Positions 1 through 6,810 of a stretch of 32,664 bases of DNA are shown piece after piece. Within the stretch, counting starts at the first letter, position 1; every line of letters begins with the position of its first letter. The DNA is taken from positions 1-32,664 of the forward strand of contig JAVLCF010000010.1 of the NCBI GenBank assembly GCA_031581195.1, written 5' to 3'. The DNA is from Trueperaceae bacterium. Lineage in GTDB: Bacteria > Deinococcota > Deinococci > Deinococcales > Trueperaceae. Below the pieces are notes generated by a model. The model ran no database searches. It saw nothing but the letters and a program-made list of their open reading frames with translations, and had not been told where the DNA came from. A program made the position numbers and the translations under genes.

Positions 1-536
<536 letters not shown>

Positions 537-539
537 AGT

Positions 540-559
540 GCCGGAATCAAGGGTCCGGC
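540..559 (-). other. Hairpin just upstream of the 16S 5' end
   Basis: On the minus strand GCCGGA and TCCGGC pair perfectly around an 8-nt loop, four bases upstream of the estimated mature 16S end. A helix here could belong to the precursor processing stalk, but its partner beyond the 3' end of 16S lies outside the window. Confidence 0.5.
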
Positions 560-585
560 TGCCCGTTTTGCAGTGTGTAAAACAG

Positions 586-610
586 AATCGACGGGTCGTT
601 GCGAATCGGA
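586..610 (-). repeat. 25-bp direct repeat in rRNA leader, copy 1
   Basis: This 25-mer is identical to 776-800, 190 bp away. On the rRNA strand it begins TCCGATTCGCAACGACCC. The similarity continues with mismatches into the adjacent boxA-like element. It lies in the transcribed leader from both rRNA promoters, directly after the boxA-like sequence. Confidence 0.9.
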
Positions 611-640
611 TTTTCAAGGAGCCCCGCGCCCTGAGGCGCG
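611..640 (-). promoter_or_regulatory. rRNA leader hairpin plus boxA-like element (module 1)
   Basis: On the minus strand CGCGCC-TCAG-GGCGCG (625-640) forms a perfect 6-bp hairpin. It is followed by GCTCCTTGAAAA (611-622), which closely resembles rrn boxA sequences such as GCTCTTTAACA in E. coli and TTCTTTGAAAA in Bacillus. Hairpin then boxA is the order of the E. coli rrn antitermination leader (boxB-boxA). The function, NusB/S10-dependent antitermination or 16S assembly, is inferred from this resemblance. Confidence 0.6.
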
Positions 641-647
641 AAGTCCT

Positions 648-676
648 AGTATGCCCATTCCCGCAGACCGTGTCAA
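648..676 (-). promoter_or_regulatory. rRNA promoter P1
   Basis: On the minus strand a perfect TTGACA -35 box (complement of 671-676) lies 17 bp upstream of CATACT (complement of 648-653). Transcription would start near 641, giving a leader of about 105 nt before 16S. This is the best sigma-70-type promoter in the window. Confidence 0.8.
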
Positions 677-775
677 CCCTGCGTCATGGGAGGCGGTTCG
701 AGCCGAAGCTCGCCTACGCTCCCGGCGATCGTCGCGCCCCGTCTCCAGCGGAGTCGGTGGCACGGATCGCGTCGA

Positions 776-800
776 AATCGACGGGTCGTTGCGAATCGGA
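776..800 (-). repeat. 25-bp direct repeat in rRNA leader, copy 2
   Basis: This is the second perfect copy of the 25-mer at 586-610. It lies downstream of promoter P2 and of a GC-rich TTCG hairpin. Its presence after each promoter suggests that a promoter-plus-leader unit was duplicated. Confidence 0.9.
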
Positions 801-834
801 CTGTCATGGAGCGCGGCCCGCGGGGCGAACCCCG
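801..834 (-). promoter_or_regulatory. rRNA leader hairpin plus degenerate boxA (module 2)
   Basis: On the minus strand CGGGG-TTCG-CCCCG (821-834) is a perfect 5-bp stem capped by a TTCG loop. It is followed by GCTCCATGACAG (801-812), which matches the module 1 boxA-like element at 9 of 12 positions. It is probably a diverged copy of the same module. Confidence 0.5.
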
Positions 835-853
835 TTCTGCGAGCGCAAAAGCA

Positions 854-883
854 AGTGTACGCCCCACGCCGCCGCCGCGTCAA
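854..883 (-). promoter_or_regulatory. rRNA promoter P2 (upstream)
   Basis: On the minus strand TTGACG (complement of 878-883) is followed after 18 bp by TACACT (complement of 854-859). It starts two bases after the stop codon of the membrane protein gene at 885, which is read in the same direction with no visible terminator between them. Confidence 0.6.
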
Positions 884-884
884 G

Positions 885-1952
885 TCACGGGGCGGCGGAC
901 CCTCCCCCGTCCCGGTCCCCGCGAGCGCTCCGCCCCGCCGTCCCGACCTGCGGACGCGCCACCGACGCGCCGCGCACGCCGTCCGCCTCCGCCGCGACCG
1001 CGCCGGCCCGCGTCGCCCGGAGCGCCTCGAGCCCCCCGGCCGGCAGCGCGGTCACCAGCAACGCCGCGACGCCGGTCACGCGGACGATCCCCGACACCAC
1101 GACCCCGTCCGCAGCCGACGCACCGAAGCCCGCCGACAACGCCGCGAACGCCAACTCCTGGACGCCCAGGTTGCCCGGCGTCACCTGCACGTACGTCGCG
1201 ACCTGCAGCAGCACGTAGAACGCGACCGCCTCCGCCACGCCGGCCGGCACGTCCAACGCCACGAAACTCACCCACACGAGCACCGACGCCTGGACGAACG
1301 CCGCCGCCGTCCACGCCGTCACGCGCAGGAGGTAACGCCCCTCGCGCACGCTCTCGAGCGTCACCGCCACCATCTCCGCAAGGCGCGCCCGCGCCCACGC
1401 CGTCGCGCGGAGGCGTTCGGGGAACAACGGCAGGATCGCGAGCGCCAGCAGCGGAGCCGCCGCCGTCGCGCCCGTCGCGGCCGACAGCGACGCCCACAAC
1501 GGCCAACCCCCCACCTCGACGTCGCGCGCGAACGCCGCGACGAACGCCGCCCCGAACGCGAAGTTCAGGATCATCGCCAACCACGGCGCGTTCACGAACG
1601 CGACCAGGAAGTCCTGGATCGTCACGCCGAACCGCCGCCGAAGCTCCACCGCCCGGTAGACGTTCCCCGCCTGCGGCACGAACAGGTTCAAGAAACGCCC
1701 CAGCACGAACAGGCGCGTCCACGGCACCACCCCCACCGGCCGACGCGCGAACCGCACCAGCACGACGTGAAAGCGCATGCTCTGCACCCCCAGGTACACG
1801 ACCTGCAACGCCAACAGCGCCAGCAACGGTCCGGGACGCAGGGCGGCGAGGCTGCGCAGGTCCTCCCCACTCGCCACGACGAGCGCCACCGACGCCACGA
1901 CGGCGACGGCCAACAGGATCCACGGCGCGGTGCGGGTCAGCCGCTGCGGCAT
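885..1952 (-). CDS. YbhN/LPG-synthase-TM family integral membrane protein
   Basis: This is a 355-residue protein of the flippase-like, UPF0104 or lysylphosphatidylglycerol-synthase transmembrane family. It has about eight hydrophobic segments and two family motifs: PQAGNVYRAVELRRRFG in the first half and TPGNLGVQELAF in the second (the tPGglGv.E signature). No aminoacyl-transferase domain follows, so it is the stand-alone membrane module; the substrate cannot be told. The last 40 or so residues are Arg/Ala/Gly-rich and look disordered. The ATG at 1952 is supported by a TACGCT -10 box six bases upstream, so the mRNA is probably leaderless. It is divergent from the Nif3-like gene and lies directly upstream of the rRNA promoters on the same strand. 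Confidence 0.85.
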   Translation of the reverse strand: MPQRLTRTAPWILLAVAVVASVALVVASGEDLRSLAALRPGPLLALLALQVVYLGVQSMRFHVVLVRFARRPVGVVPWTRLFVLGRFLNLFVPQAGNVYRAVELRRRFGVTIQDFLVAFVNAPWLAMILNFAFGAAFVAAFARDVEVGGWPLWASLSAATGATAAAPLLALAILPLFPERLRATAWARARLAEMVAVTLESVREGRYLLRVTAWTAAAFVQASVLVWVSFVALDVPAGVAEAVAFYVLLQVATYVQVTPGNLGVQELAFAALSAGFGASAADGVVVSGIVRVTGVAALLVTALPAGGLEALRATRAGAVAAEADGVRGASVARPQVGTAGRSARGDRDGGGSAAP

Positions 1953-1958
1953 CGCCGG

Positions 1959-1964
1959 AGCGTA
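1959..1964 (-). promoter_or_regulatory. -10 box of a leaderless promoter (membrane protein at 1952)
   Basis: TACGCT on the minus strand ends six bases before the ATG at 1952. At the usual 6-7 base distance to the start of transcription, the mRNA would begin at the start codon. Confidence 0.55.
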
Positions 1965-2047
1965 GCCGCGGGGCGCACCGGCGACCGTCGCCCGGCACGC
2001 CGTTGCGCCGCGCCGCCGCCCCGACGCGCCCGCCCCGCGACGCGCGG

Positions 2048-2053
2048 TACCCT
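2048..2053 (+). promoter_or_regulatory. -10 box of a leaderless promoter (Nif3-like gene)
   Basis: TACCCT is followed by six bases and then the ATG at 2060. No Shine-Dalgarno sequence is visible before this start, which fits a leaderless transcript. Confidence 0.55.
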
Positions 2054-2059
2054 CCCCGC

Positions 2060-2812
2060 ATGAAGCGAGACGACCTGGTGCGCTGGCTCGACGCCACCCT
2101 CGACGTGCACGCCTACCCCGACCCCTCCCTCAACGGCCTGCAGGTGGAGGGGCGCGACGAGGTGACGAAGGTCGCCGTCGCCGTCGACGGCAGCCTCGCC
2201 GCCTTCGAGCAGGCCGCGGAGGTCGGCGCGGACCTCGTGATCGTCCACCACGGCCTCTTCTGGGGCGACCCCGAACCGATCACCGGCATGCTGGGCCGGC
2301 GGGTGCGCTTCCTGCTCGAGCACGACCTCAACCTCTACGCCGCCCACATCCCGCTCGACGCCCACCGCGAACTCGGCAACAACTGGGGTCTGGCCGCCCT
2401 ACTGGGCCTCGCCGACCCCACCCCGTTCGCGCACTGGCAGGGCCACCCGATCGGCGTGAAGGGCACCTTCCCGAACCCCGTGACGCTACGCGACCTGGCG
2501 GACACCATCGAACGCGAGCTCGGCGAGAGCGTCCTGGTGCATGCCGGCGGGGAGCTCGAGGTCGGGTCGCTCGGCATCGTCTCGGGCGCCGCGGCCCGCG
2601 AGATCCACACCGCCGCCGACGAGGGCCTCGACGCCTTCCTGACCGGCGAGCCCAAGCACGACGTCTTCCACGTCCCCTTCGAACGGCACCTCAACGCCCT
2701 CTTCGCAGGGCACTACATGACCGAGACGGTCGGCGTGAAGCTCCTCGCCGAACGCATCGAGGAGGTCCACGGGCTCGACGCCGAATTCCTGCTGCTCCCG
2801 ACCGGCCTGTGA
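2060..2812 (+). CDS. Nif3-like dinuclear metal centre hexameric protein
   Basis: This is a 250-residue protein of the NIF3/YbgI family, the usual length of the short bacterial form. Visible motifs are NGLQVEG (residues 25-31), VIVHHGLFWG with the metal-ligand His63-His64, AAHIPLDAH with His96 and Asp100, and GHYMTE near residues 217-222 supplying the last His and Glu. The family forms a toroidal hexamer with a two-metal site. Its reaction is not settled; GTP cyclohydrolase I type 2 is a legacy name. It is the first gene of a three-gene run, and its TGA overlaps the GTG of thymidylate kinase. The start is supported by the -10 box at 2048. Confidence 0.93.
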   Translation: MKRDDLVRWLDATLDVHAYPDPSLNGLQVEGRDEVTKVAVAVDGSLAAFEQAAEVGADLVIVHHGLFWGDPEPITGMLGRRVRFLLEHDLNLYAAHIPLDAHRELGNNWGLAALLGLADPTPFAHWQGHPIGVKGTFPNPVTLRDLADTIERELGESVLVHAGGELEVGSLGIVSGAAAREIHTAADEGLDAFLTGEPKHDVFHVPFERHLNALFAGHYMTETVGVKLLAERIEEVHGLDAEFLLLPTGL

Positions 2813-3465
2813 ACCGCCGCGCCGCGTTCGTGGTGCTCGAGGGACCCGAGGGCGCCGGCAAGTCGACGCAGGCCGCCCGCCTCGCCGCACGCCTCCGGGC
2901 GCGGGGGCACGACGTGCTCGAGACCCGCGAGCCGGGCGGCAGCCCCCCCGGCGAACGCATCCGCACCCTCCTCCTCGATCCCGACGTCGAGGTCGGCGCC
3001 GAAGCGGAGTTCCTGTTGTACGCCGCCGCCCGCGCCGAACACGTCCGGACCCGCGTCCGGCCCGCCCTCGAGGCCGGACGCACCGTCGTGTGCGACCGCT
3101 TCGCCGCCTCCAGCGTCGTCTACCAGGGCCACGCGCGCGGCCTGAACGTCGCCTGGATCCGCAGCGTCAACGCCATCGCGACCGGCGGCCTCACACCCGA
3201 CGCCACGGTCTTGCTCGACCTCCCCGCCGACGTCGGGCTGGCGCGCGCCGCCCGACGCGGCGCCCCCGACCGCCTGGAGGCGGGGGGCGCCGCCTTCCAC
3301 GCCCGCGTTCGCGACGGGTTCCTCACCGAAGCCGCGCGGGCGGGGGACTGGATCGTCGTCGACGCGGCCGCGTCCGAGGACGCCGTCGCGGACGCCGTCT
3401 GGGCCGGCCTCGCCGGCGTCCTGGACGAAGCCGCGGCGGACGCGCGGGCGCCCGGGTCGCCGTGA
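2809..3465 (+). CDS. tmk: Thymidylate kinase
   Basis: This 218-residue protein phosphorylates dTMP to dTDP with ATP, an essential cytosolic step of dTTP synthesis. The P-loop is GPEGAGKST (residues 12-20), followed by the REPGGSP dTMP-binding loop near residue 40 and the CDRFAASSVVYQG motif near residue 95, which carries the DR dipeptide. The lid around residues 145-155 (RAARRGAPDRLEAGG) is typical. The GTG start overlaps the TGA of the Nif3-like gene (GTGA), and its own stop overlaps the next GTG in the same way, so translation is probably coupled along the run. Confidence 0.96.
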   Translation: MNRRAAFVVLEGPEGAGKSTQAARLAARLRARGHDVLETREPGGSPPGERIRTLLLDPDVEVGAEAEFLLYAAARAEHVRTRVRPALEAGRTVVCDRFAASSVVYQGHARGLNVAWIRSVNAIATGGLTPDATVLLDLPADVGLARAARRGAPDRLEAGGAAFHARVRDGFLTEAARAGDWIVVDAAASEDAVADAVWAGLAGVLDEAAADARAPGSP

Positions 3466-4262
3466 AGCGGGGCGGGACCCGGCGCGGCGTGCGCGCCGCC
3501 GCGACCCTGCTCGCGAGCGCCCTCCTGCTCGCCGGGTGCACCCCACCCCCCGCCGACGCCCTGCCGTACGAGGTGGTCGCTCGCTACCCGCACGACCCGG
3601 CGGCGTTCACGCAGGGCCTGCTGTGGCACGACGGGGCGCTGTTCGAGAGCACCGGGTTGTACGGCGCCTCGTCGCTCCGCCGCGTCCGCCTCGACGACGG
3701 CGCCCGCCAGGCCGTGCGCTACCTACCCGACGACGTGTTCGCCGAGGGCCTCGCCCGCGTCGGCGACGAGCTGATCCAACTCACGTGGAAGCGGGGAGAG
3801 GCGTACCGCTGGCCGCTGGACGGCTTCGAGGCCGCGCCCGGACCGCGCCGCGTGCACACCTACGCCGGGGAGGGGTGGGGCCTCTGCTTCGACGGCGAGC
3901 GGTTGGTGATGAGCGACGGCAGCGCCACGCTGACGTTCCGCGACCCGGACACCTTCGCGGTCGAGGGCCGCCGCGAGGTCCGCCTCGACGGCGAACCGCT
4001 GGCCCGCCTCAACGAACTCGCGTGCGTCGGGGACCGGGTGTGGGCGAACGTCTGGTACGACGACCGGCTGGTGCGCATCGACCCCGCGTCGGGCCGGGTC
4101 GACGGCTACCTCGACCTCCGCGGCCTCCTCGCGGACGAGGAACGCTCCACGCTCGCGGACGACGCGGTGCTCAACGGCGTCGCGTGGCGGCCGGAGGCCG
4201 GCACGTTCCTCGTGACCGGCAAACGCTGGCCGGCCCTCTTCGAGCTGCGCGTCGGGGAGTGA
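3462..4262 (+). CDS. Glutaminyl-peptide cyclotransferase, predicted lipoprotein
   Basis: This is a 266-residue protein of the plant-type (beta-propeller) glutamine cyclotransferase family, which converts N-terminal glutamine of peptides to pyroglutamate. The signature FTQGLLWHDGALFESTG is followed by LYGASSLRRV, then FAEGL and QLTWK, as in family members. The N-terminus is a basic stretch, a hydrophobic core and a lipobox LLAGC with Cys26, so the enzyme is predicted to be a lipid-anchored extracytoplasmic protein. The GTG start overlaps the tmk stop. This choice gives the signal peptide; an open frame extending further upstream would bury it. The substrate is unknown. Confidence 0.88.
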   Translation: MKRGGTRRGVRAAATLLASALLLAGCTPPPADALPYEVVARYPHDPAAFTQGLLWHDGALFESTGLYGASSLRRVRLDDGARQAVRYLPDDVFAEGLARVGDELIQLTWKRGEAYRWPLDGFEAAPGPRRVHTYAGEGWGLCFDGERLVMSDGSATLTFRDPDTFAVEGRREVRLDGEPLARLNELACVGDRVWANVWYDDRLVRIDPASGRVDGYLDLRGLLADEERSTLADDAVLNGVAWRPEAGTFLVTGKRWPALFELRVGE

Positions 4263-4284
4263 CCGACCGGTCGGCGCCGGCCCG

Positions 4285-4656
4285 TCAGTCCTTCTTCGCG
4301 GCGGCGCCCGACGCGCCCGACGCGCCCGACGTCCCGGCGTCCGGGGCGGTTCCAGCCGAGCCGTCGCCCGAGGCGGTCCCGGACGTCCCGGCCCCACTCC
4401 CCGCGTCGGTCCCGCCGCCCGCGTCGCCCTTCGTGCCGGCGTCGCTCGCCGCGGCCTTGGGGGCGGCGCCCCCCGAGGTCTTCTTGGAGTCGTTGACGTA
4501 GAAGCCGGAGCCCTTGAAGGCGATGCCGACCGGCTGCACGATCCGCTTGACCGGATCGCCGCTCTCGGGGTGTTCGGTCCAGGCGTCCTCGCGGATGCTC
4601 TGCTCGACCTCGAACGTTTCGCCGGTGGCCAGGTTCTTGTAGACGTAGACGGGCAT
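4285..4656 (-). CDS. FmdB-like regulatory protein without zinc-ribbon cysteines
   Basis: This 123-residue protein matches the FmdB/CxxC-CxxC family over its first 60 residues: MPVYVYKN start, FEVEQS, and the strongly conserved GIAFKGSGFYVND at 44-56. The four zinc-binding cysteines are all absent. The positions of the two CxxC pairs hold Asn8/Thr11 and His29/Ser32 (HPESG where the family has CPECG). The whole protein contains no cysteine. The second half is a low-complexity Ala/Gly/Ser/Asp tail ending in AAAKKD. The ATG at 4656 has a GGGAGGGG Shine-Dalgarno and a TACGAT -10 box about 50 bases upstream. It is convergent with the cyclotransferase gene. Function is unknown. Confidence 0.85.
   Translation of the reverse strand: MPVYVYKNLATGETFEVEQSIREDAWTEHPESGDPVKRIVQPVGIAFKGSGFYVNDSKKTSGGAAPKAAASDAGTKGDAGGGTDAGSGAGTSGTASGDGSAGTAPDAGTSGASGASGAAAKKD
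4304..4330 (+). repeat. Three tandem 9-nt repeats in the FmdB-like tail
   Basis: The unit gcgcccgac occurs three times without a mismatch. On the coding strand each unit encodes Ser-Gly-Ala, part of the low-complexity C-terminal tail. It is a likely site of slippage-driven length variation. Confidence 0.85.
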
Positions 4657-4705
4657 GGACCCCTCCCGGTTGGGTGATCTCGCGCCGCGACGGCGGCCGA
4701 GCGGA

Positions 4706-4711
4706 ATCGTA
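4706..4711 (-). promoter_or_regulatory. Putative -10 box for the FmdB-like gene
   Basis: TACGAT on the minus strand lies about 50 bases upstream of the ATG at 4656, leaving a leader of roughly 43 nt that contains the GGGAGGGG ribosome-binding site. No convincing -35 box is visible. Confidence 0.4.
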
Positions 4712-4800
4712 CCCTGCGCCGCGCACCCCCTTCGTCGCCGGACCGCGTCGGTCGCGTCCGGCATGCCGCGCCCGGAACGCCCGCCGCCGGAGGCCGCGGG

Positions 4801-4806
4801 TACCAT
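4801..4806 (+). promoter_or_regulatory. -10 box of a leaderless promoter (ABC ATPase operon)
   Basis: TACCAT is followed by seven bases and the ATG at 4814. It overlaps an alternative in-frame ATG at 4805, which is instead spaced about 11 bases from a GGAGG. The box therefore bears on the choice of start. Confidence 0.5.
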
Positions 4807-4813
4807 GCCCGGC

Positions 4814-5821
4814 ATGGCCGTCCTCGCCGCCCACGGGCTCGTCAAGCGCTACGGCCGCGCCCTCGCCGTCGATCACGTCGACCTGCACGCCGAGCGCGGC
4901 GAAATCGTCGGGTTCCTCGGCCCCAACGGGGCCGGCAAGACGACGACCTTGCGGATGCTCGCCGGCCTGATCCGACCCGACGACGGCACCGCGGAGATCC
5001 TCGGGGAACGCGTCCCGGGACCGACGTTGCGGCGGGTGGGGACGATGATCGAGGAACCCAGCTTCTACCCGTACCTGTCCGGCCGCGCCAACCTGCACTA
5101 CGCCGCGACGCTGCACGGGGGCGTCCCCCCCGCCCGCATCGACGAGGTCCTCGCCTTCGTGGACATGACGGCGGCGGCGTCGAAACGCGTCCGGGCGTAC
5201 TCCCAAGGGATGCGCCAGCGGCTCGGCCTGGCGCGCGCGCTGCTCCACCGCCCCGACGTGCTGCTGCTCGACGAACCCAGCAACGGCCTCGATCCGGTCG
5301 GCATCGCGGAGATCCGCGAGAACCTTCGCGCCGTCGCCCAAGGCGGCGTCACGATCGTCGTCAGCAGCCACATCCTGGCGGAGATCGAGAAGCTCGTCGA
5401 CCGCGTCGTCGCCATCCAGGACGGCGCCGTCCGCTTCGACGGGCCGCTCGACGACCTGCTGCACCGCGTCCAGCGACGCACCGTGACCCTCCGCCTGTCC
5501 GCCACCGACCCGGGGGCGCTGCGGCGCGCCCTCGCCGACGACGCCGTCCGCGGGGACGCGCACCTCGGCGCCGCCACCGGGCCCGACGCCGCGGACGTCC
5601 CGCCGCCCGGCGGACCCGACGCCGCGGTCCGGGTCGACGTCGCCCAGGCCGACGTCCCCGACCTGCTGCGCCGCCTGCTCGGCGCGGGCGTCGAGGTGAC
5701 CGAAGCGCGGACCGAGGGCGAGGACCTCGAGGGCGCCTACCTGCGCCTCCTCGACCGCACCGATCCGGGCGTCACCGGGGACCCCGACGGCGCCGCCGAC
5801 GACCGCGAGGCCGCCGCATGA
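4814..5821 (+). CDS. ABC transporter ATP-binding protein
   Basis: This 335-residue ATPase belongs to the CcmA/NatA-type class that pairs with ABC-2 permeases. It shows Walker A GPNGAGKT (residues 36-43), the signature [12 protein letters not shown], Walker [14 protein letters not shown] and the switch histidine in VVSSHILAE. The last 100 residues form the C-terminal domain seen in drug, bacitracin or Na+ export ATPases. The transported substrate cannot be read from sequence. Start 4814 fits a leaderless transcript; 4805 would add three residues. Its stop overlaps the permease start (ATGA), and the run continues into metH, which is an unusual partner. Confidence 0.9.
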   Translation: MAVLAAHGLVKRYGRALAVDHVDLHAERGEIVGFLGPNGAGKTTTLRMLAGLIRPDDGTAEILGERVPGPTLRRVGTMIEEPSFYPYLSGRANLHYAATLHGGVPPARIDEVLAFVDMTAAASKRVRAYSQGMRQRLGLARALLHRPDVLLLDEPSNGLDPVGIAEIRENLRAVAQGGVTIVVSSHILAEIEKLVDRVVAIQDGAVRFDGPLDDLLHRVQRRTVTLRLSATDPGALRRALADDAVRGDAHLGAATGPDAADVPPPGGPDAAVRVDVAQADVPDLLRRLLGAGVEVTEARTEGEDLEGAYLRLLDRTDPGVTGDPDGAADDREAAA

Positions 5822-6810
5822 GGGCCGCGCTCGCCGCCACCGGGCGGGTCGTGCGGGCCGAGGCGTTCCGGCTGCTGCGCAAGCGCCGCGTCTACGTCCT
5901 GGCGGGGCTCTGGTGGGTGGGGCTCCCGGTCGCGGTCCTCGTGCTCGCGCGGGTGCTGCAGGTGACGCTCACCGGGTCGTTCGTCGAGGGCGAGGCGGTG
6001 CCGGTGAAGACCCTGCTCCAGGGGCTCGCCTCGCCGTTCGGGGTCGCCCGCGTCGGGCTGGTCGCCCCCGCCTACCTGAGCCCCAGCCCGTACGTGATCG
6101 CCGTCGCCCTGCTCGCCGCGGCGGGATTGGGGGAGCCGCGGACGCACCGCATGTGGAAATCCACCCTCGTCAGCGAACCCGACCGGCGGGCGGTCCTGGC
6201 GGGCACGTTCCTGACGATGCAGGCGTTCCTCGGGGTGCTGCTGGCCGGCGCGTTCGTCTTCGGAGCGGCGTTCGGGGCGCTCGGGACGACCTTCCTCCCG
6301 ACCGCCGTGGAGGGCACGTGGGGCCGCCTGGCGTCGCTCTACCTGCTGCAGTGGGCGCACCTGGCGGCGTTGCTGGCGTTCGCGTCGCTGGCGATCTTCG
6401 TGCTGCGCAACGTCACGTTGGGGGTGGTGACGACCTTCTTCCTCCCCCCCCTCCTCGAGGGCCTCTACGCGGTCTGGCGGGCCACCGCCGGCTTCGAGCC
6501 CCTCAATCGCGTCAACGCACTGTTCCAGACGCTTCAATTGCAGGCGACGCTCGAGGCGCTCCCCCGCTGGTTCCTCAGCACCAACCTGTACCTCCCGGCC
6601 CGGACGAGCGCCGCGCCTCTCTTGGACGAGGTGATCGGGAACCTCCAGGCGCTCGGGGAGGAGGCGGGCGGCGGGCCGGGTGGCGCGCAGATCGCCAGCC
6701 TCCTCGGTGCGGACCTGACGCTGCCCCACGCCGGCCTGGTGATGGCGGTGTACTTCGCGGCGTTCGCGACCGCCCTGACGATCGCCTTCCTCCGGCGGGA
6801 CGTCGCGTGA
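5818..6810 (+). CDS. ABC-2 type permease
   Basis: This is a 330-residue membrane protein with about six transmembrane segments: near residues 25-50, an extracytoplasmic loop, then segments starting near 95, 135, 180 and 205, and a last one near 305. The [23 protein letters not shown] stretch and the loop before the final segment look soluble. This is the plan of ABC-2 permeases that work with the preceding ATPase; TMs were judged by hydrophobicity only. The ATG overlaps the ATPase stop, and its TGA overlaps the GTG of metH. Confidence 0.85.
   Translation: MRAALAATGRVVRAEAFRLLRKRRVYVLAGLWWVGLPVAVLVLARVLQVTLTGSFVEGEAVPVKTLLQGLASPFGVARVGLVAPAYLSPSPYVIAVALLAAAGLGEPRTHRMWKSTLVSEPDRRAVLAGTFLTMQAFLGVLLAGAFVFGAAFGALGTTFLPTAVEGTWGRLASLYLLQWAHLAALLAFASLAIFVLRNVTLGVVTTFFLPPLLEGLYAVWRATAGFEPLNRVNALFQTLQLQATLEALPRWFLSTNLYLPARTSAAPLLDEVIGNLQALGEEAGGGPGGAQIASLLGADLTLPHAGLVMAVYFAAFATALTIAFLRRDVA

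Noticed and set aside
573-2063. A 496-codon plus-strand frame over the rRNA leader and membrane protein gene
   Set aside because: It runs through rRNA promoters and antisense to a clear membrane protein, with Arg-rich low-complexity sequence.
4263-4274. Palindrome CCGACC/GGTCGG between convergent genes as a terminator
   Set aside because: There is no loop and no U-run on either strand, so I do not call a terminator.
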